DNA of 64,000 nucleotides from Balanoglossus misakiensis (lineage: Eukaryota; Hemichordata). The stretch lies in NCBI GenBank assembly GCA_040954595.2, contig CM082577.2:5890001-5954000 (forward strand), given 5' to 3'. The notes beneath the pieces were generated by a model. That model was not told the DNA's origin and did not search any database. It worked only from the letters and a program-made list of their open reading frames with translations. Position numbers and translations under genes: made by a program. Shown in pieces: positions 38,180-51,721 of this stretch (positions are counted from its first letter, which is position 1; each line of letters starts with the position of its first letter).

Positions 38180-41100
38180 GTCTGTCTGTCTGTCTGTCCT
38201 GTCTGTCTGTCTGTCTGTCTATGTGCAGAACTGCAGATCTGTGTATCTATGCAAAATCTCCTTTTATGATAATCGCAATACGTTTCAACAAATTAACGTT
38301 ATTATGGAACAGCCACAGTGCCCAAGCATTATGTATCCCATAATTACATGTATTAGCTCTGGGTAATTTGAGTATAGTTTTTAGCTCGCTGTGATACTTG
38401 TAGGAAAAGCATACCACACGCAGCGCATTGAGTCCTTGTCGCGTGCCGTCATTCAACTAATGTTGCTGCGGCTGAAATTGCGATGCTTTCCACCGAAAAG
38501 TGCTCGGAAAATTGGTGTTAGAGTTTCCCAAAGCGCTGCGCGACCCTGGCATGCTCGTTTGAGTGCATACGACGCAAAGCCTATACCCCGGGGCTACTAA
38601 AAAACACCCCGTTTCCATGGAAATACAACCATGACCTTTATCTTATTTGCACTCCGCGCAATTAGGCGTCGAAATGGTAGAACTATTGGGGTCCCGTTTA
38701 ATATTTTACATTACGTTAAAGCCAGCCGTGGGGCGTAGTGGAGCCCCGTGGAAGGGAATGCTGTATACGCTGGGGTATTGGTTTTCATTTCACTCATACA
38801 ATGATCCTGAACTGTAGCCTTCATTAAACAGGTAGGCGGCATTGATAAGTATAATGAGAAATCCTACATTTGCTTTTAGTTGTTTTTGCCCGAAGATCTG
38901 CTTATTCATCCATATAAACTGACAAAAAGGAAAAAGGGCTCCTCAACATCAGTAGTTAGAAGCTCTCTTTTTACTAATCAAGGACGCGAATTTCGATATT
39001 CTGTTTCGCTGACGTCTTTGAAAGACTGATTGCCTGGTTTCACTGGCTTTTGTTCAGCGGTATTTCAGTCGGCTAAGTTGTTTACCGCTTAGCGAGAGCT
39101 GCGGCCACAGTTTAGTTATACGTGTATGTGTACAATATTTGAGTCGAAAATGCCGCGACTGCGTTACCGTTGGGATAACAGTGCATTGATGAACCTCGTT
39201 TTATTACGCGTATTTTGTTTCGATCAAAGGCGGTTGCACATTGTGTGTCAGTATGCAAAATTAGGAAATTATTTACGACATGTAGGTCGAAGAATCTAAA
39301 AAAGTCAAGGTGAAAATGATTCTCAAAAATTGATTAAGTAGATAGAGGGGGTTGTTCACTTTTTGTGAAAATTATTTAACGTGTAGGGCTTACATGTTTA
39401 TGGCACTCTTGAACGACTTACTTTTTTCAAATTGTGTCCTTAAACACGGCCACTCCGTGACCCGGACTGGGTTCGCCAATCTCGCCGAAATTGCAGTGAA
39501 ATGGCGAGCGTACTTCTCACAGGATCATGCATAACGAGTGAGTGAACGTCACCAAAATCATCATGTCGGACTTAGTTAACCAGAAGAAAAAAAAACGCTC
39601 CCAAATTAAGCAAATTTCAGTGACTGCATGCAATACTTGCCTAATAGCTTACATCCCATCATTTCACTAAATAGCGTTATTTGTGGTCAATTTACATTTC
39701 CAATACCCGGTAAAGGTCGCGCACGGTCCTTACCGCGGGAAAATTACACAAATAAGAAATGAACTAAATGGGCAGCGGCTCGCCGTTAGACGCCCAAATG
39801 TCGCTTGGCGCAAACATGGGTGGAGACGGATGAGTTCTCTGTCAGGGAGGTTCGAGTTTTCTGTTCCTGTTGAACTAGATATGGGGGCGGGAGTGATTAT
39901 TTCTACAGATCGAGTTTACGCGAAGTATTCCGACTCTGCAACTACCGCAGCTGCGCAGGCGCGTTTCAATTCTGCTTCCGGTTCCGGTTGTGGTCCCTAC
40001 TATATATTCGGTAACGCCTTCTATTGGTAACTCATATGAAGGCAACAGCCACGTGATAAAAAGTTACCACTGGGCGACTTCTGGATTTCAAGAATGGCTG
40101 ATTGGACGAAGAGAGAAACCCCGAACAGGCCTTTTAGTGACGACCAAATGACATTTCGCAAATTTCAAAAGTTTAATCCTAAAGTGCAATTGTGACAAAA
40201 TAACAAGAACCTTCGTGCCAAGGAATACCATGTTGTTGTAAGACAGGAAAACGAGAAATTCCCAAAAGAGGAAAATGTATTAGTCTCCCGACATTTCATC
40301 GACAGGGACTGTGTAAACACGACGGCCCTGATCTGATATGCTGTAATCACTAAATTGATTTGAATTGGCCGAAGTGGATTGGGAATATTGTGAAAGGGGA
40401 ATTTCGGCTCTGGAAGTAATTTACACCATTGGGTCTCCAATTATATCTGACACGCTCTGAAACAGGTGATATCGCTTCTGTGTAATTTTTGGCCCGATTG
40501 ATGTGATGTGATCTATGGCGTGTTATCGCGAAACGCGGCACGCTCGGCGATGAGCACAACATGTTGGAGACGCGTCCAAAATTGTTCATTACTGTGTCGG
40601 CAGCGATTTGGAATACCCCGGGTGAAAGGCCGCCGGAGAGACGGGTGGAAAGCGCAGCAGCAAATATATCAGCCGGACATGCGGCGGAATCGCTCTCAGT
40701 AATCACCGTTGCTGGGCAGAAACCTCTGCGCGACCCTTCGCCACTGGAAAGTAGTAAAACACGCAAGCTGTCAAATGATTGTGATAAGTGTAGCGTAGAG
40801 ATGTACAACCGATAGGCTGAATTTTTAAAAGATGATTCTATAATTGAAAAAAAAACCACGTCATTGTTGCTGGCACGCGTGGATTTTTTTCCTCTCCGAT
40901 GAATTGGCGCGTTCCACTGGAGATCTTTTATTTTTCTCGAAGTCATTCTGTAACTCTCGCCTGGCAGGCAGCTCACCTATTTTCAAATGACGGCACTTTC
41001 CAAAGCGCGGCGTTCCAGCTGTGCGTTACAGTCAAAGGAATTTGATCACAATTGCTGACTGCATTGTGAGTCGGACAAATTTTTGCGAATGTTACTGCGA

Positions 41101-42591
41101 CTATTTTTTTATTAATAACTTTTCACCGCGTTCATTCTCGCCATACACAGTCTGCAGAGAGAAACGTCATTTGGTGTTCACAGAAATTGCATGCTTGGTA
41201 TGTGTATAGGGAGTAAGCTGAATTTTCCTGCGACGGCATGATTTCACTGTCAACTGGTTGTTCCGGGCGCACATTGCACAATCAGAGCGTACGACTCGTG
41301 GGGACAGTTGCAACGCCAGAACACTTGTCCCTGGGAATAACTTAAGATTATTGTCCAGTGATTGTAAGGTCTTCGGTAATTGCCATTGCTGATCGAGAGA
41401 ATCGGGGCATCAGCCGCAGTTTTGCAAGAGCCCTCCCAGAGGACGCCATATTACGTTTGGATACGGTCGTGTCAGTTTCGAAGCCGGTTAACGTTGGTTG
41501 GTTCATCGACCGAAGAGCGAGAATTTCCGCTCTGCGGTCTGACGTTGTGTTAGAAGTTGATTCGAGAATAAATTGACAACACGTTGTATCACTGCCTCGG
41601 CCGATGACCGTCTTATGCGCATGTGCGCAATTTAGTGTGTACAAACATGACGTCCAATCCCAATGGTTCGTGGCTGATGACGCCCAAGTGAAATCCTACT
41701 ATTTCTGGACATTGGCCGAATTCGTTTTTTTTTGCCGTGACCACTGTGGTCTTGAAAATAAAATTGTGCTTGATGGAGCGCCTAATATCTATTCCAACCA
41801 TCACCACTTTCCACTGACACAAGGTTATAAATTTAGGCCTATCGTGAAAAATGTTTTACAGTGTGAGGCTGAAAACTAATAGCGCGCAAGTATCGTCTGA
41901 CCAAAGTACATTGTACTTGATATCACGTCACCAAAGTCACAAAACGCGCGGGAAATGTGTAAAGAACAGTCTGCGCAATTCTCCCTCCTGTCCATTGTGC
42001 AGTTCGAATAAAAAAAGAAGTACGTCAAAAGCATTGTTAAAATCATAAAATATTTATGCATGACATTAGTGTGACATTAATATCGTTAATAATTCAAAAA
42101 CTGTAATTGCACGAAACCATAGTAATAGGCTTAAGATTATATCTGTATTACCAATAACCTAGTAATCGCCGGGAGCCAATTATCAAGATCCAGTCGGACC
42201 CTCGGGGCAGATCAACGCTCACAGGTCAAGCATAGAAAGGTGGATGTGCATGCTTACGCCTTATACGCATTGATCCTAGATACATTACAAAATTATCCAT
42301 AATATAGTTGGGGCGGTGGAGGGACAGGAGACAGGTGAAATATTTTCAACGTTTTGTAAAACGTGAACAAGCGATCGCGAGAGACCAAACACGTTCTCAT
42401 CAGAACCATCAAAGAGACACCTGTTGATTTGCGTGACTATTACCGCCGCATGGACAACATGATTGCGCGTGTGTACATGTATGTCATGCCAGAATGACCC
42501 CCGAATCCCCTCTTTAATACCCGGGGCGTTTTGCTTGAATCAAACGCGCATTAGTGATGACGACTGCTTTCAAGAACGAGTCACTAGTATG

Positions 42592-42593
<2 letters not shown>
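37521..42593. other. Non-coding region with promoter-like patches
   Basis: No gene recognised. 39950-40005 combines an NRF1-like GCGCAGGCGCG, two TTCCGG ETS cores and a TATATA, which is more promoter-like than coding even though a 115-codon frame overlaps it. The 208-codon minus frame at 40350-40976 has no recognisable domain. Confidence 0.45.
38134..38221 (+). repeat. (TATC)n-(TGTC)n compound microsatellite
   Basis: Tandem TATC units pass into TGTC units with one interruption (TGTCCTGTC). Same order as the longer tract at 43195-43365. Confidence 0.95.
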
Positions 42594-42690
<97 letters not shown>

Positions 42691-42741
42691 CCCCTCTCTC
42701 TCTCTCTCTCTCACTCTATCCCCCCTCTCGCTCTCTCGCTC
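42594..42741 (+). repeat. (CT)n microsatellite
   Basis: Nearly pure CT dinucleotides for about 145 bp, with two CTATCCCCC interruptions. The Ser/Leu-repeat ORF across it is an artefact. Confidence 0.97.
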
Positions 42742-43194
42742 TGCCCAATGCTTAAAGTACGCATAACCTCGTTTATTAGCAAACGAGGGGATGACTGTGA
42801 ACGCAGGCAAATCATGCAAATAGGAAGGAAACGCGCTGACGCAATCACCGTCTTGCAAAATGGTAGGTGGCTATGACGATTGCACCGCGCGCACGCAATG
42901 CATTATTGATGTGTTCCGAGACAGTGATATATATGAAACTAAAACCGTACTTGGCTTCTGAATGTCAAAATACGATTCTGCTTTGTATGTGCACCATAAA
43001 TTATTCATAGGGACTAGTTCGATTTTGGAAATTGTGCCGCTGGGATAGTGGTTTTGGTCTTCTTAAATACGTTAGCGCGTGTTTTGCAGATCTGCCTGAA
43101 AAACATATTGAACGCCCTTACCGGAAAACGTAAAAACAACTATCTGACGTCGTTGATGAAAATTCTGCTTCCGAGTTTCTCAGCCCCTAACTTA

Positions 43195-43365
<171 letters not shown>

Positions 43366-45526
43366 TTCTCTCTCTTTCCTCTCCCTTTCTTTCTCGACGC
43401 GCGCCGTGGTTTCCAAGCGCATATGATTGTCGCTTTAATTATGCATGAAGTAAAAAGCGTGTCACGATGAGATTATGACATTCATCCTGTGTTGGCGTAC
43501 TGACACATCTTGTCCGTACACAAATGATGCGAGAGGGTGTACGTCCAGGCTATCACATAGCTTGTCTATAGTAGTAGCAACCACAAAGTCTATACACTCG
43601 ACACACTAATTAACGATTCACTCCAGGTAACACAGACATGCAAATCGGATAGCCTCTATTTAAATGGATGTAAAATGGACAGATGTAATATTTTATCTCT
43701 GATTTATTCGACGGGAAGAATAATCCCTATCCATTTGTTTAGAAGAAGTTGTTTGTCCAGAAGAAGGGTTTTCGCTGCCAAATGAAACCTGGCTTTTGTG
43801 CGTCTAAAAAGGGTGGCGGTTACCACGGGCAACTGTGCGTAGAGTACACACGAGCATGTACGGAATTACTTCCGCTCCGCGCCGGTAAAAAACATTTGGG
43901 GCTGTATCAATATACATTACATTTAGTCCTTGATCGGATTTTGCTAAAAGCATTTGATCTTGAGTTGTTTGTGGACGACGTCAAGGGCAGTTCTCTAGCA
44001 TTGTGGCAGTCCATTCCGCCATTCCGAGTGAGTATAAATTTAATCTCGGACAAAAGCTGGAAAATTAGGAGCGGAATTTGCGCCAGACAAAAGATCCATT
44101 GAATGAATTTCCGGCGCCGGTTTGATGGTAGCGTTAGCTGTTTAGTGTTCAGTTTGAAAAACTGAAAGCAAAGTTTTGAAGAAACAAATATCGTGATTAT
44201 TGTGTTCATATAATAACACATCGACTGTACGTATACGTATTGATTTCGGCGTACAGAGCTGATGTTACCTTGGGCGGTTCCATTTCCAGAGAAGGGGGTG
44301 GCGGAAGATAGCGGGATTGTTCCCTCCTCTCTATCAGACACGATTTTCGTTGAAAATATGTAAAAAAAAATATGACGTGGCACACTGGCCATTTCTAGCA
44401 GTGTAGACATACAGACGCAACATCTCCTGAGTTCCATTCGAGGTATTGGACCATTCGGTAGTTATCATATGTAAGCGACTCTGTAAAAACGGGGTTCGCA
44501 AACCCCGGAGAAAAATGGTGCGACCCAGACAACTGAAAAGATCTCTCGTCGTACACTGCATAAACCAGTATTTCAACTCAGGCACACGTCAGACTCCGGT
44601 CAGTCGTACACACTACATCGGGAGACGACTGTTTGGCAGTAGGGTCTGTCGAAATTGTTTGTTTTCATCGTTAATGTCAGCCGTTTGGCGGGACAGTTCT
44701 TGTTTGGTTCCATCCCGGGTCTGTTGGACAAGGTGAGAAAATTCAATGAATTTATCATACAGTTCGTTGCGCCATTGAACGGCCAGGGTCATAGAAACAG
44801 TACAATTAGATTAGGACTCGACTGAGGTAAGCTCTTGACACTGTTTAGTAGTGTATATGTGATTCAGACGCTTTCAGCATGAAGTGGACGTTACTAACAC
44901 ATCCATGGTAACGCGTGGCGGCTTTGGAAATGAACCGATGGGTTCGCGTCGGTGTCTGGCGACGGAAGCCTCGTCAAAGCTGTAACTTTAATATTCAGAA
45001 TATTCAATGGACGGCGGCTTTCGACGCCGTGTGCGCGGTGTGTCGTGTTGTTTTTAAGCAGTTTGCGTGTATAAAGAGGGATTTCAATCGCGAACGGACC
45101 GTTTCCGTCCGGTCTAAGTCATGCAATTATGTATTGTTCGATGCTCAGTAGCTCGGTTGTTCTCGTTACCTGGCAAGTAAGACGCATTTCTCCCCAGGAA
45201 TGCCACCAGGCTAGCAACATCCCAACTCTCGCACGCGACTGTCTTGAATTCAAGTCCGGACTAGAATTAATTTGTCAACAATATCAATGGCTGTACCGCA
45301 CACACACACACACGGGCTATGTTGACAAGCGGAGTACTGGGTATATTAGCATGCTGTTTGGAGTAGAACAAGGAACTGAAAATAAAGCCAAAAGTTAAAG
45401 CTGAAGTCCCCTTCAGAAAAGCTTAGTACGCTACTGCGCGATTACAGCGGTGCCCGTGGTTAGAAGCGACTTGGAAATAAACTTCAAGATAGCGAGATTT
45501 CCCTGGCAGGTGCGGCGCGCGCACTT

Positions 45527-45600
45527 ATGCTAAATTTTACCGCGGAGTCTCCCCGGCCCAATGGTGTAGAATTTGATGTGAAGGTCGATGGTATTGATAA
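45527..45600 (+). CDS. Candidate short first coding exon (unrecognised)
   Basis: An ATG at 45527 opens 24 codons with balanced composition (ESPRPNGVEFDVKVDGID) and stays open to a strong donor GTGAGT at 45601; without splicing it meets TGA one codon later. Upstream, CCCTGGCAG at 45502-45510 could be an acceptor, or this could be a first exon in a GC-rich patch. No downstream exon was identified and no family is recognised. Confidence 0.18.
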
Positions 45601-46753
45601 GTGAGTTTCATTATCAGTTATATAACGCGTATATACGTGTGTCTGCGTATATCAGCTCCGAAGCACGTTTTCCAGATCGGCTGAGAAAGATGCAGAAGGC
45701 CATGAAGACATGCCGGCACGTCTTCTGCGCAAAGCCTCGATATATCATTATATTTGTAGCGCCGTACACATGTCATGGTGTCACATATCAAACGCAAAAA
45801 GCTGCTCAAATGTAACTGCATAATAAATGAAGTTTTGGAGAAACCATGACTCAGGGGTGTAGCGTCATCCGATGTCTTCGTAATTCACCGCATGCAGACT
45901 ATCACCATACTCAGGCTGCTGGCTAACATCTTTCGACTGGAGCTTCTACAGAGAATACTAATATTACCAACGCATATAGATGATCATTTTGGATAACAAC
46001 TTTGAAAAATAGCACATATTTCACACGTCAGTTCAATTCAACCTCGATCAATATCGCCCATTCTGTGAAAACTCTATCTTACTGCAGCAAGGCGGAGTAT
46101 GCTGTGTATAATCTTGTTGTGTGGGTTTCTTTTCTGCACGACATGCCCGAGGTGTCTGCGAATCTCGATTTGAAATGTATAGCGTTAGATACATGATCAT
46201 TGATAGCGCAGGAGTATGAGAATACTGAGCCAGCAGTAATATATGATGACGTAAATCTTTAATTTGAACCGAAAAAACGCGGGGAGAATGCGCGACGACG
46301 TCAACACTGCAGAAAGCGCTTGACTTGTGTATTGCACACTTACAGTCTCGCCCCAAAGCTCGGGTTAGTTAAATTTGAAGTGTGTGCAATCTTGTGTTTA
46401 CGGCTTCTTCACGGGTCCACTGATAGTTACAATTACTGACCTAGAAAATGTACCCGGCTGCCGTCGACAAGAGTGCTCATGGACGTGTACATGCAAAGTG
46501 TATATTAGCGAGAAAACTATTGGCACGCGCTGTACGTCGACCGACTTTGTCAAACGGAGGCAGCCGACCGAATAATAGTATGCAGTCAAGCTGTAGAATG
46601 CGTGTTGCAGAAATATTCAATTGTGCATCGTGTCACGCAAATAGATATGGTACACACCTGTTGTGTGGTTTGGCGATAGAGACAGACATGCGAACAGATA
46701 GACACACCAGAGGTAGTAGAAAGGGACGGGCAGGCAGGCATGAGAGAGAGTAG

Positions 46754-46891
46754 ACTCTCTCACAGCCCCTTTCGTCGTCCATGCAGGCTTATGGACTGAT
46801 TGCACAACACCATATGGGGCTTCTCCTTTGCTAAACAGTTGAGGGCGCATCAGTGAAGAGCCTTGTAGCGAACCGTGGGCTGTGGGAGTGT
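46754..46891 (-). mobile_element. ~130-bp terminal-inverted-repeat element, copy 2 (inverted)
   Basis: This is the reverse complement of the 37.4-kb element, aligned end to end with only a few substitutions and an insertion of about 9 nt in the middle. The left terminal repeat ACTCTCTCACAGCCC (46754-46768) is perfect; the right one (GGGCTGTGGGAGTGT, 46877-46891) carries two or three changes. It inserted in a GA-rich tract, and no clear long target duplication is seen. Confidence 0.85.
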
Positions 46892-47404
46892 CTAGAGAGA
46901 GAGAGACACACAGCAGAGGCAGACAGACAGATTGTCACATAAAGACAACTATTCTGTATAGGCCTTATTTAAAAAATGAATAAAAAAATCGATTTCGGGC
47001 GGGGATGTGGCAGGTTTGGAAATAAATTGTTGGCATCGAATGTCTGCTGCGCGACCATATTGGATTGCCTCACCAAACATTCATATGAATACAATGTACA
47101 TGTACAACGAAACTGGGTCCGCCTAACTCTACAGTAATGGCCCCAGGATGTGAAAAATTTAGCTGGTTACCAGGACCTATAAAGGTCCGTATTTGGAAGA
47201 CAAGTTGGCGTGCACGTCAGTGCAAGGCTTATGTTACCAAACTTGTCCCTGTGCTGTTTGAACACAGCCGTACAAAGAGGTGTGACCGTGCACGAGCAAG
47301 TGTTGCCCCTTAAGTACGACCCCGCCACACAGAGACCGTGACAGCAGGGTTATCCAATACTTGTCAAAACGCTTTTACTTAAAAACCTAATGGATCCCTG
47401 TTAC

Positions 47405-47446
47405 ATATTCTAGTCAGCATTTTAGATATTCTAGTCAGCATTTTAG
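47405..47446 (+). repeat. Perfect 21-bp tandem duplication
   Basis: Two adjacent identical copies (47405-47425, 47426-47446) of a unit containing TTCTAGTCAGCATTTTAG. Probably a recent replication slip. Confidence 0.9.
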
Positions 47447-50400
47447 ATCGGATAAAAGATTAATCTGATCAAGGTTTGTGAGTAATTTCTTTCCACGGCG
47501 AGACGTTAAATAGGCACCGTTTCGGTTTTCTGTCGTACTTTGTGCAGGTCTGGCCAACTAAGTCAAAAATAGTGCGATTTGTTGACTAAGGATAAGGAGA
47601 AGATTTAAATATTTTATCAATTAAAGATATAGTAAAAGTGGAAACAATTTGGGCTTTAAACCTGAATCCTAATTCGCTAAGCACCAGTACAATGTATACC
47701 AAAGCTTGGCCAACCTTTTAGCCTAGTACAGGTATATCGACGTGTTTTTGCTCAACAGCAAACAAGCTAAACAAATTAAGTCACAAGAGAAGAAGCTTCT
47801 GACTCAAGTCAAATAAAAAACAATCAATTATTTGTCAGCTACACGAACCTTTCTGATAGGTGAAGTTTTCACCGAAAAATTAACGCTTTTCCTTCCCCCG
47901 AATCCCCAACCTAAACCGGTTCCAGGATGTGCCATTGGCGATAATATCACTAGAATGAAATTCGATACTTGTTTAATGCGACAAAAGGTCGAAAAAATAT
48001 GGATGAAACTAGGACGGGTTCAATAAATGTAAGTTTTGTTAGATGGTCGCTGCAGGGTATGCAAGCGTTTCCGGGGTCTCTATTTACACATTATGCTCCG
48101 TTTGTTCCACAACATGGCGGGGGACACTCACTTAACGACAGGGAACCTCGCTGTGAGATTATGGCGGGTAAAAGAGTCGCTGAACGACTGCAGAATGGGA
48201 AAACTAACACTGGCGTCGTCTGCCCTCCCGTTGACCCGCGCGCGCTTTTTATCAGAAGTTACCGATGCTGCTCGTGTCTGGTTTTAATCGTTACCTGTAT
48301 CAATACACTCAGCAGTTGGTACCCTTCAGCTCAACCATTCTGAACTCGTGCGCCATTGCCCTTTCCCGCCAAAACGTCCTTGTCGGCTTTGCTAAAATGA
48401 TATTGAATGATTTTGCGTATTTTTTGGTTTGTTTCATACGCACCATTTCACATTCGTAACAAATTTGTCAATTCTTGGTAACTTTTCACAAAAGTGTATA
48501 ACACGGTCTAAACATTGTGCTTCATCCACCACATATTCAAATTGTACTTGTCACTTTTAAAGCAACCGTGTTTTTGTCACACTGTAGACTTTCAAACACA
48601 AATAGATAGTGCGTGATATGATTCTTGTAAACCTGACAGAAGACTGATTTCATTCCACCATGATTTCCTCCTATGGTCCTATATCTGTGCAATGCGGGGA
48701 CTGTGTCATTGACAATAACCCATCATTTGTATAATATCCACAAAAGATAACTGTTCAAATATTCTTTTATTGAAGCTGTAACCGGACAATAACCGACCAA
48801 TTTTAACAAACATCCAACAATGTCTATTCGACTTGGCTGCGAGAAATGCGATGATTGATCGGCGCCGAGGCGTCGTATGTCGAACCTACCGCTGTTGCGA
48901 CGATCGGCTGACGAAATATGTTTAATTTACGACTATCGAAATAACAACAAATGCTTCATAGTTAGTCTTAATGGGAGCGCCATATTGTCGAGTTTGGCGC
49001 GTATTTGAAGAAGAGGAGAAGACATACGTCACGAGTATGAGCACAAGCGGGGTTGGCCATTCTTCACGTGTTGTGAAGGTGATGCATGCAAGACACGGTT
49101 AATTTAATAGTCTGAGACGATCTATATATGAACTTATCTTTCTTCCCAAACTAACTTATCTTGGGTGAAAACATCTGATTCATTCGAGCATCCAATTGTT
49201 TTCATTGTGCCAACACATTTGCTTTGGCGCGAACGGAGAGTGTGCAGAAGTGAAAGGGCGCCAACGTCAATGAATAATTTGTCGGCCGGAAATATGTAAA
49301 CCGTCCACAAACGCATATGTGGGGCACAGCGGCCTTTTTCTTCTACAGCATGTACAGTCTAGTGTAACTTCTAAGTCTTGTTTTTTTAGGTAGCGACAGT
49401 TGATTAGTGTCATGAAACCTCGCTGGGTGTGCTTTCTCCTTATTTTCGCGCTTTTTGGGTTCACGCTGAGGTCATGTCATGTCGCGTCCTTGTCCTCACT
49501 GAGAGGTAAATTTCAGTACATTCCAAAATATGGCTGCCATTGCATGCTCGTTGTTAATATTTGAGATACGGCAAATTTGCTACTTTAATATTAAATAGTG
49601 CAGTAGGCTAACTTGCATGCATGTCATCTTACTTTTACCATACCTTAGTACAATGTACAATCAAAACACACGCAAAGACACATCGCGAGTTCGGTCGAAT
49701 AATTATCAATTATGGTCTAATTGCAATAATTCATCATATTTGTAAATGGGTTAATGGTTTGTATGTCACCGCCACCAAACTGTTACTGTAGTCATATGTC
49801 ATAATGATTAGAGAAGTGTCCAATTTGAGTGAGTAATTCTCCGGATATTGCCCATAGCCTAAAGTCATTAACCAGCAAATTACTCCTTATTGTGCAAGCT
49901 ATTCAAATTAAAACAAATCTGATCCATCATGGATACATTGTGTTAAAACTGCTGGCCCATTTTCACCTTAGCTAATAAAACATTTATATTTGAAAATCTA
50001 AATTTTTCCAAACCTCTCAAATATTGTTTTCCCCCTCATAGTTCTGTTGGCGTTTTTATGAGCATAACATTCGGGTTCGTTACCGTGTTGTAGCTTGCTG
50101 TGCTTTATTGTTGTTTGCGCAGTACATTTCTTGATTTATTCTATCGAACAAGGATAGAATTCACAAAGGCCAAGATTACAGCTCCCTTCGCGCGTACAAA
50201 CTGCAGTAAAAACTACTTCTGGTTTCACCGGGCGTACAATGTTTCTTTGATGGCGTCATCCAAAGATATAGGTTTGTTTATCATCCACTTGTGAGGTTAT
50301 ATGATTTTTGGGAGTGTATATCAGTCTCTTCTCTGCCATAAATCACCATAGGTTGGCGTTTGAGTGTACCGCATCATGGTAACATGTACAATGATTTTAA

Positions 50401-50626
50401 CTTCAAACTGTATGTGGTTATTAAAATCCCTCGTAAAGGCGCACGCCGTTGCCCGGAACGTACGTGAGAGCGCACGCTTGGGATGCGTCCCGGTGTTAAC
50501 ACCGGCACACACATGCGGCGCTCGTGCGATCACCCCGACCTCTGTGACCCTCGTTCGTCTTGAAGTTGTTTATCAGCATTTTCATGTTTATTTTGTGTGC
50601 GATACCTGATTTTATTTAATAATGCC

Positions 50627-50650
50627 AGGTAGGTAGGTAGGTAGGTAGGG
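50627..50650 (+). repeat. (AGGT)n microsatellite
   Basis: Five to six tandem AGGT units. Confidence 0.9.
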
Positions 50651-51721
50651 TAAAGAAAAGTATAATGTATTCGTTTAATGATAACCCATTTCAAAACCGC
50701 CAGTGTGCGTATATTGTCGATGATGACTTCTATTTCTTTTTTCATATTTATTTCTAGGCTTTGAGGTGCGAGCGGCACACCTGGTGAGTCCATTGTTATT
50801 ATATACACCAGGTGCCTTCTACGAATCGTTGTCTTGCGGCGATGATGTTTTTGTGACTGATCCCCCTGCGGTACCATCCATCAACCCATCCACGTGAGCA
50901 GTCACCGCCCTCTGGCACTGTCTATACGACAGTCAGCGAGTATCGCAGGAAAACTCAGTCACATACCCGCAGCTGTTCCCTTCACCGAACGCAGACGGCT
51001 TTTGTGAATCTCCGCGGGCGCGGAAGCTCCTTGTGTTAAAAAAAAACCCACTGAAAACACTCCTTTCAAATAATTTGTGGTTTGCAGTACGTGACGTCGT
51101 CGTCGAAGCGTGTGCACGCCGTCATTTGGGATAACGTAATCGTCTTGCACGTTGAGAATTATTCGAAAGCTTTTGTATACAGCAAACGTATACAAATCTG
51201 CCGTTGCGCTTAATTGTGGCACTAATACACGGGCGCGTGCAGATTAATTAGAGAGGGAGATCCGGGTCATTGTTACCTGGACTTGACCACCATTGTCGTT
51301 TGTGCAGAAAATTGGAATATGTGTTCGCGGGAATCACGTTGAATATTCATATGTTAATGTGCTCGACGCGAGAGGCAGTGACGCTGCAAATCAGGCTCAA
51401 TTGGTTGTAATGAACCGATCTCGTCGAGTAGGCTTTCAAAGAGAGAGAGGAGCTCCTGGATTTGCAAGCGCACCCACACAGCGGGCAACGTACGGGTCGA
51501 CTCCGTGTGCGAGACTACAGCCGCCAAAGCAGAGCGCCGACCGTCGAACTCAACCACCGCGCGCCTAAAATTCTAATAATTTATACGATGTCCGCATGTC
51601 ACGTTTAGGAGGCGTCCGTTATTAGTATCAACCAACCACGAGAACTGGTACGACACCGTTTTCCTAATAGCCCTCGGCAGCCAGTTCGGTCGGATTCTAC
51701 TCCCCCGGTATCAATTCAACG

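Larger units (their letters stand above)
46892..51721. other. Upstream region of the Ras-like gene, no other gene seen
   Basis: Contains a perfect 21-bp tandem duplication at 47405-47446 and an (AGGT)n tract at 50627-50650. A YY1-like CAACATGGCGGG lies near 48110 and GC-rich patches near 48120-48260 and 50440-50530. The last few hundred bases should hold the promoter of the Ras-like gene; a weak TATA-like TTTATA lies near 51577. No coding frame is convincing. Confidence 0.45.

Noticed and set aside
39683-40030. 115-codon plus-strand ORF
   Set aside because: Begins with GTG in the longest form, and its 3' half is a stretch of NRF1-like, ETS-like and TATA-like words better explained as regulatory sequence.
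40350-40976. 208-codon minus-strand ORF
   Set aside because: Ser-rich, random-looking composition, no recognisable motif, no splice sites, and it overlaps promoter-like sequence; a frame of this length can occur by chance in 64 kb.
43749-44102. 117-codon plus ORF
   Set aside because: Starts at a non-ATG codon, has no recognisable domain and lacks splice context.
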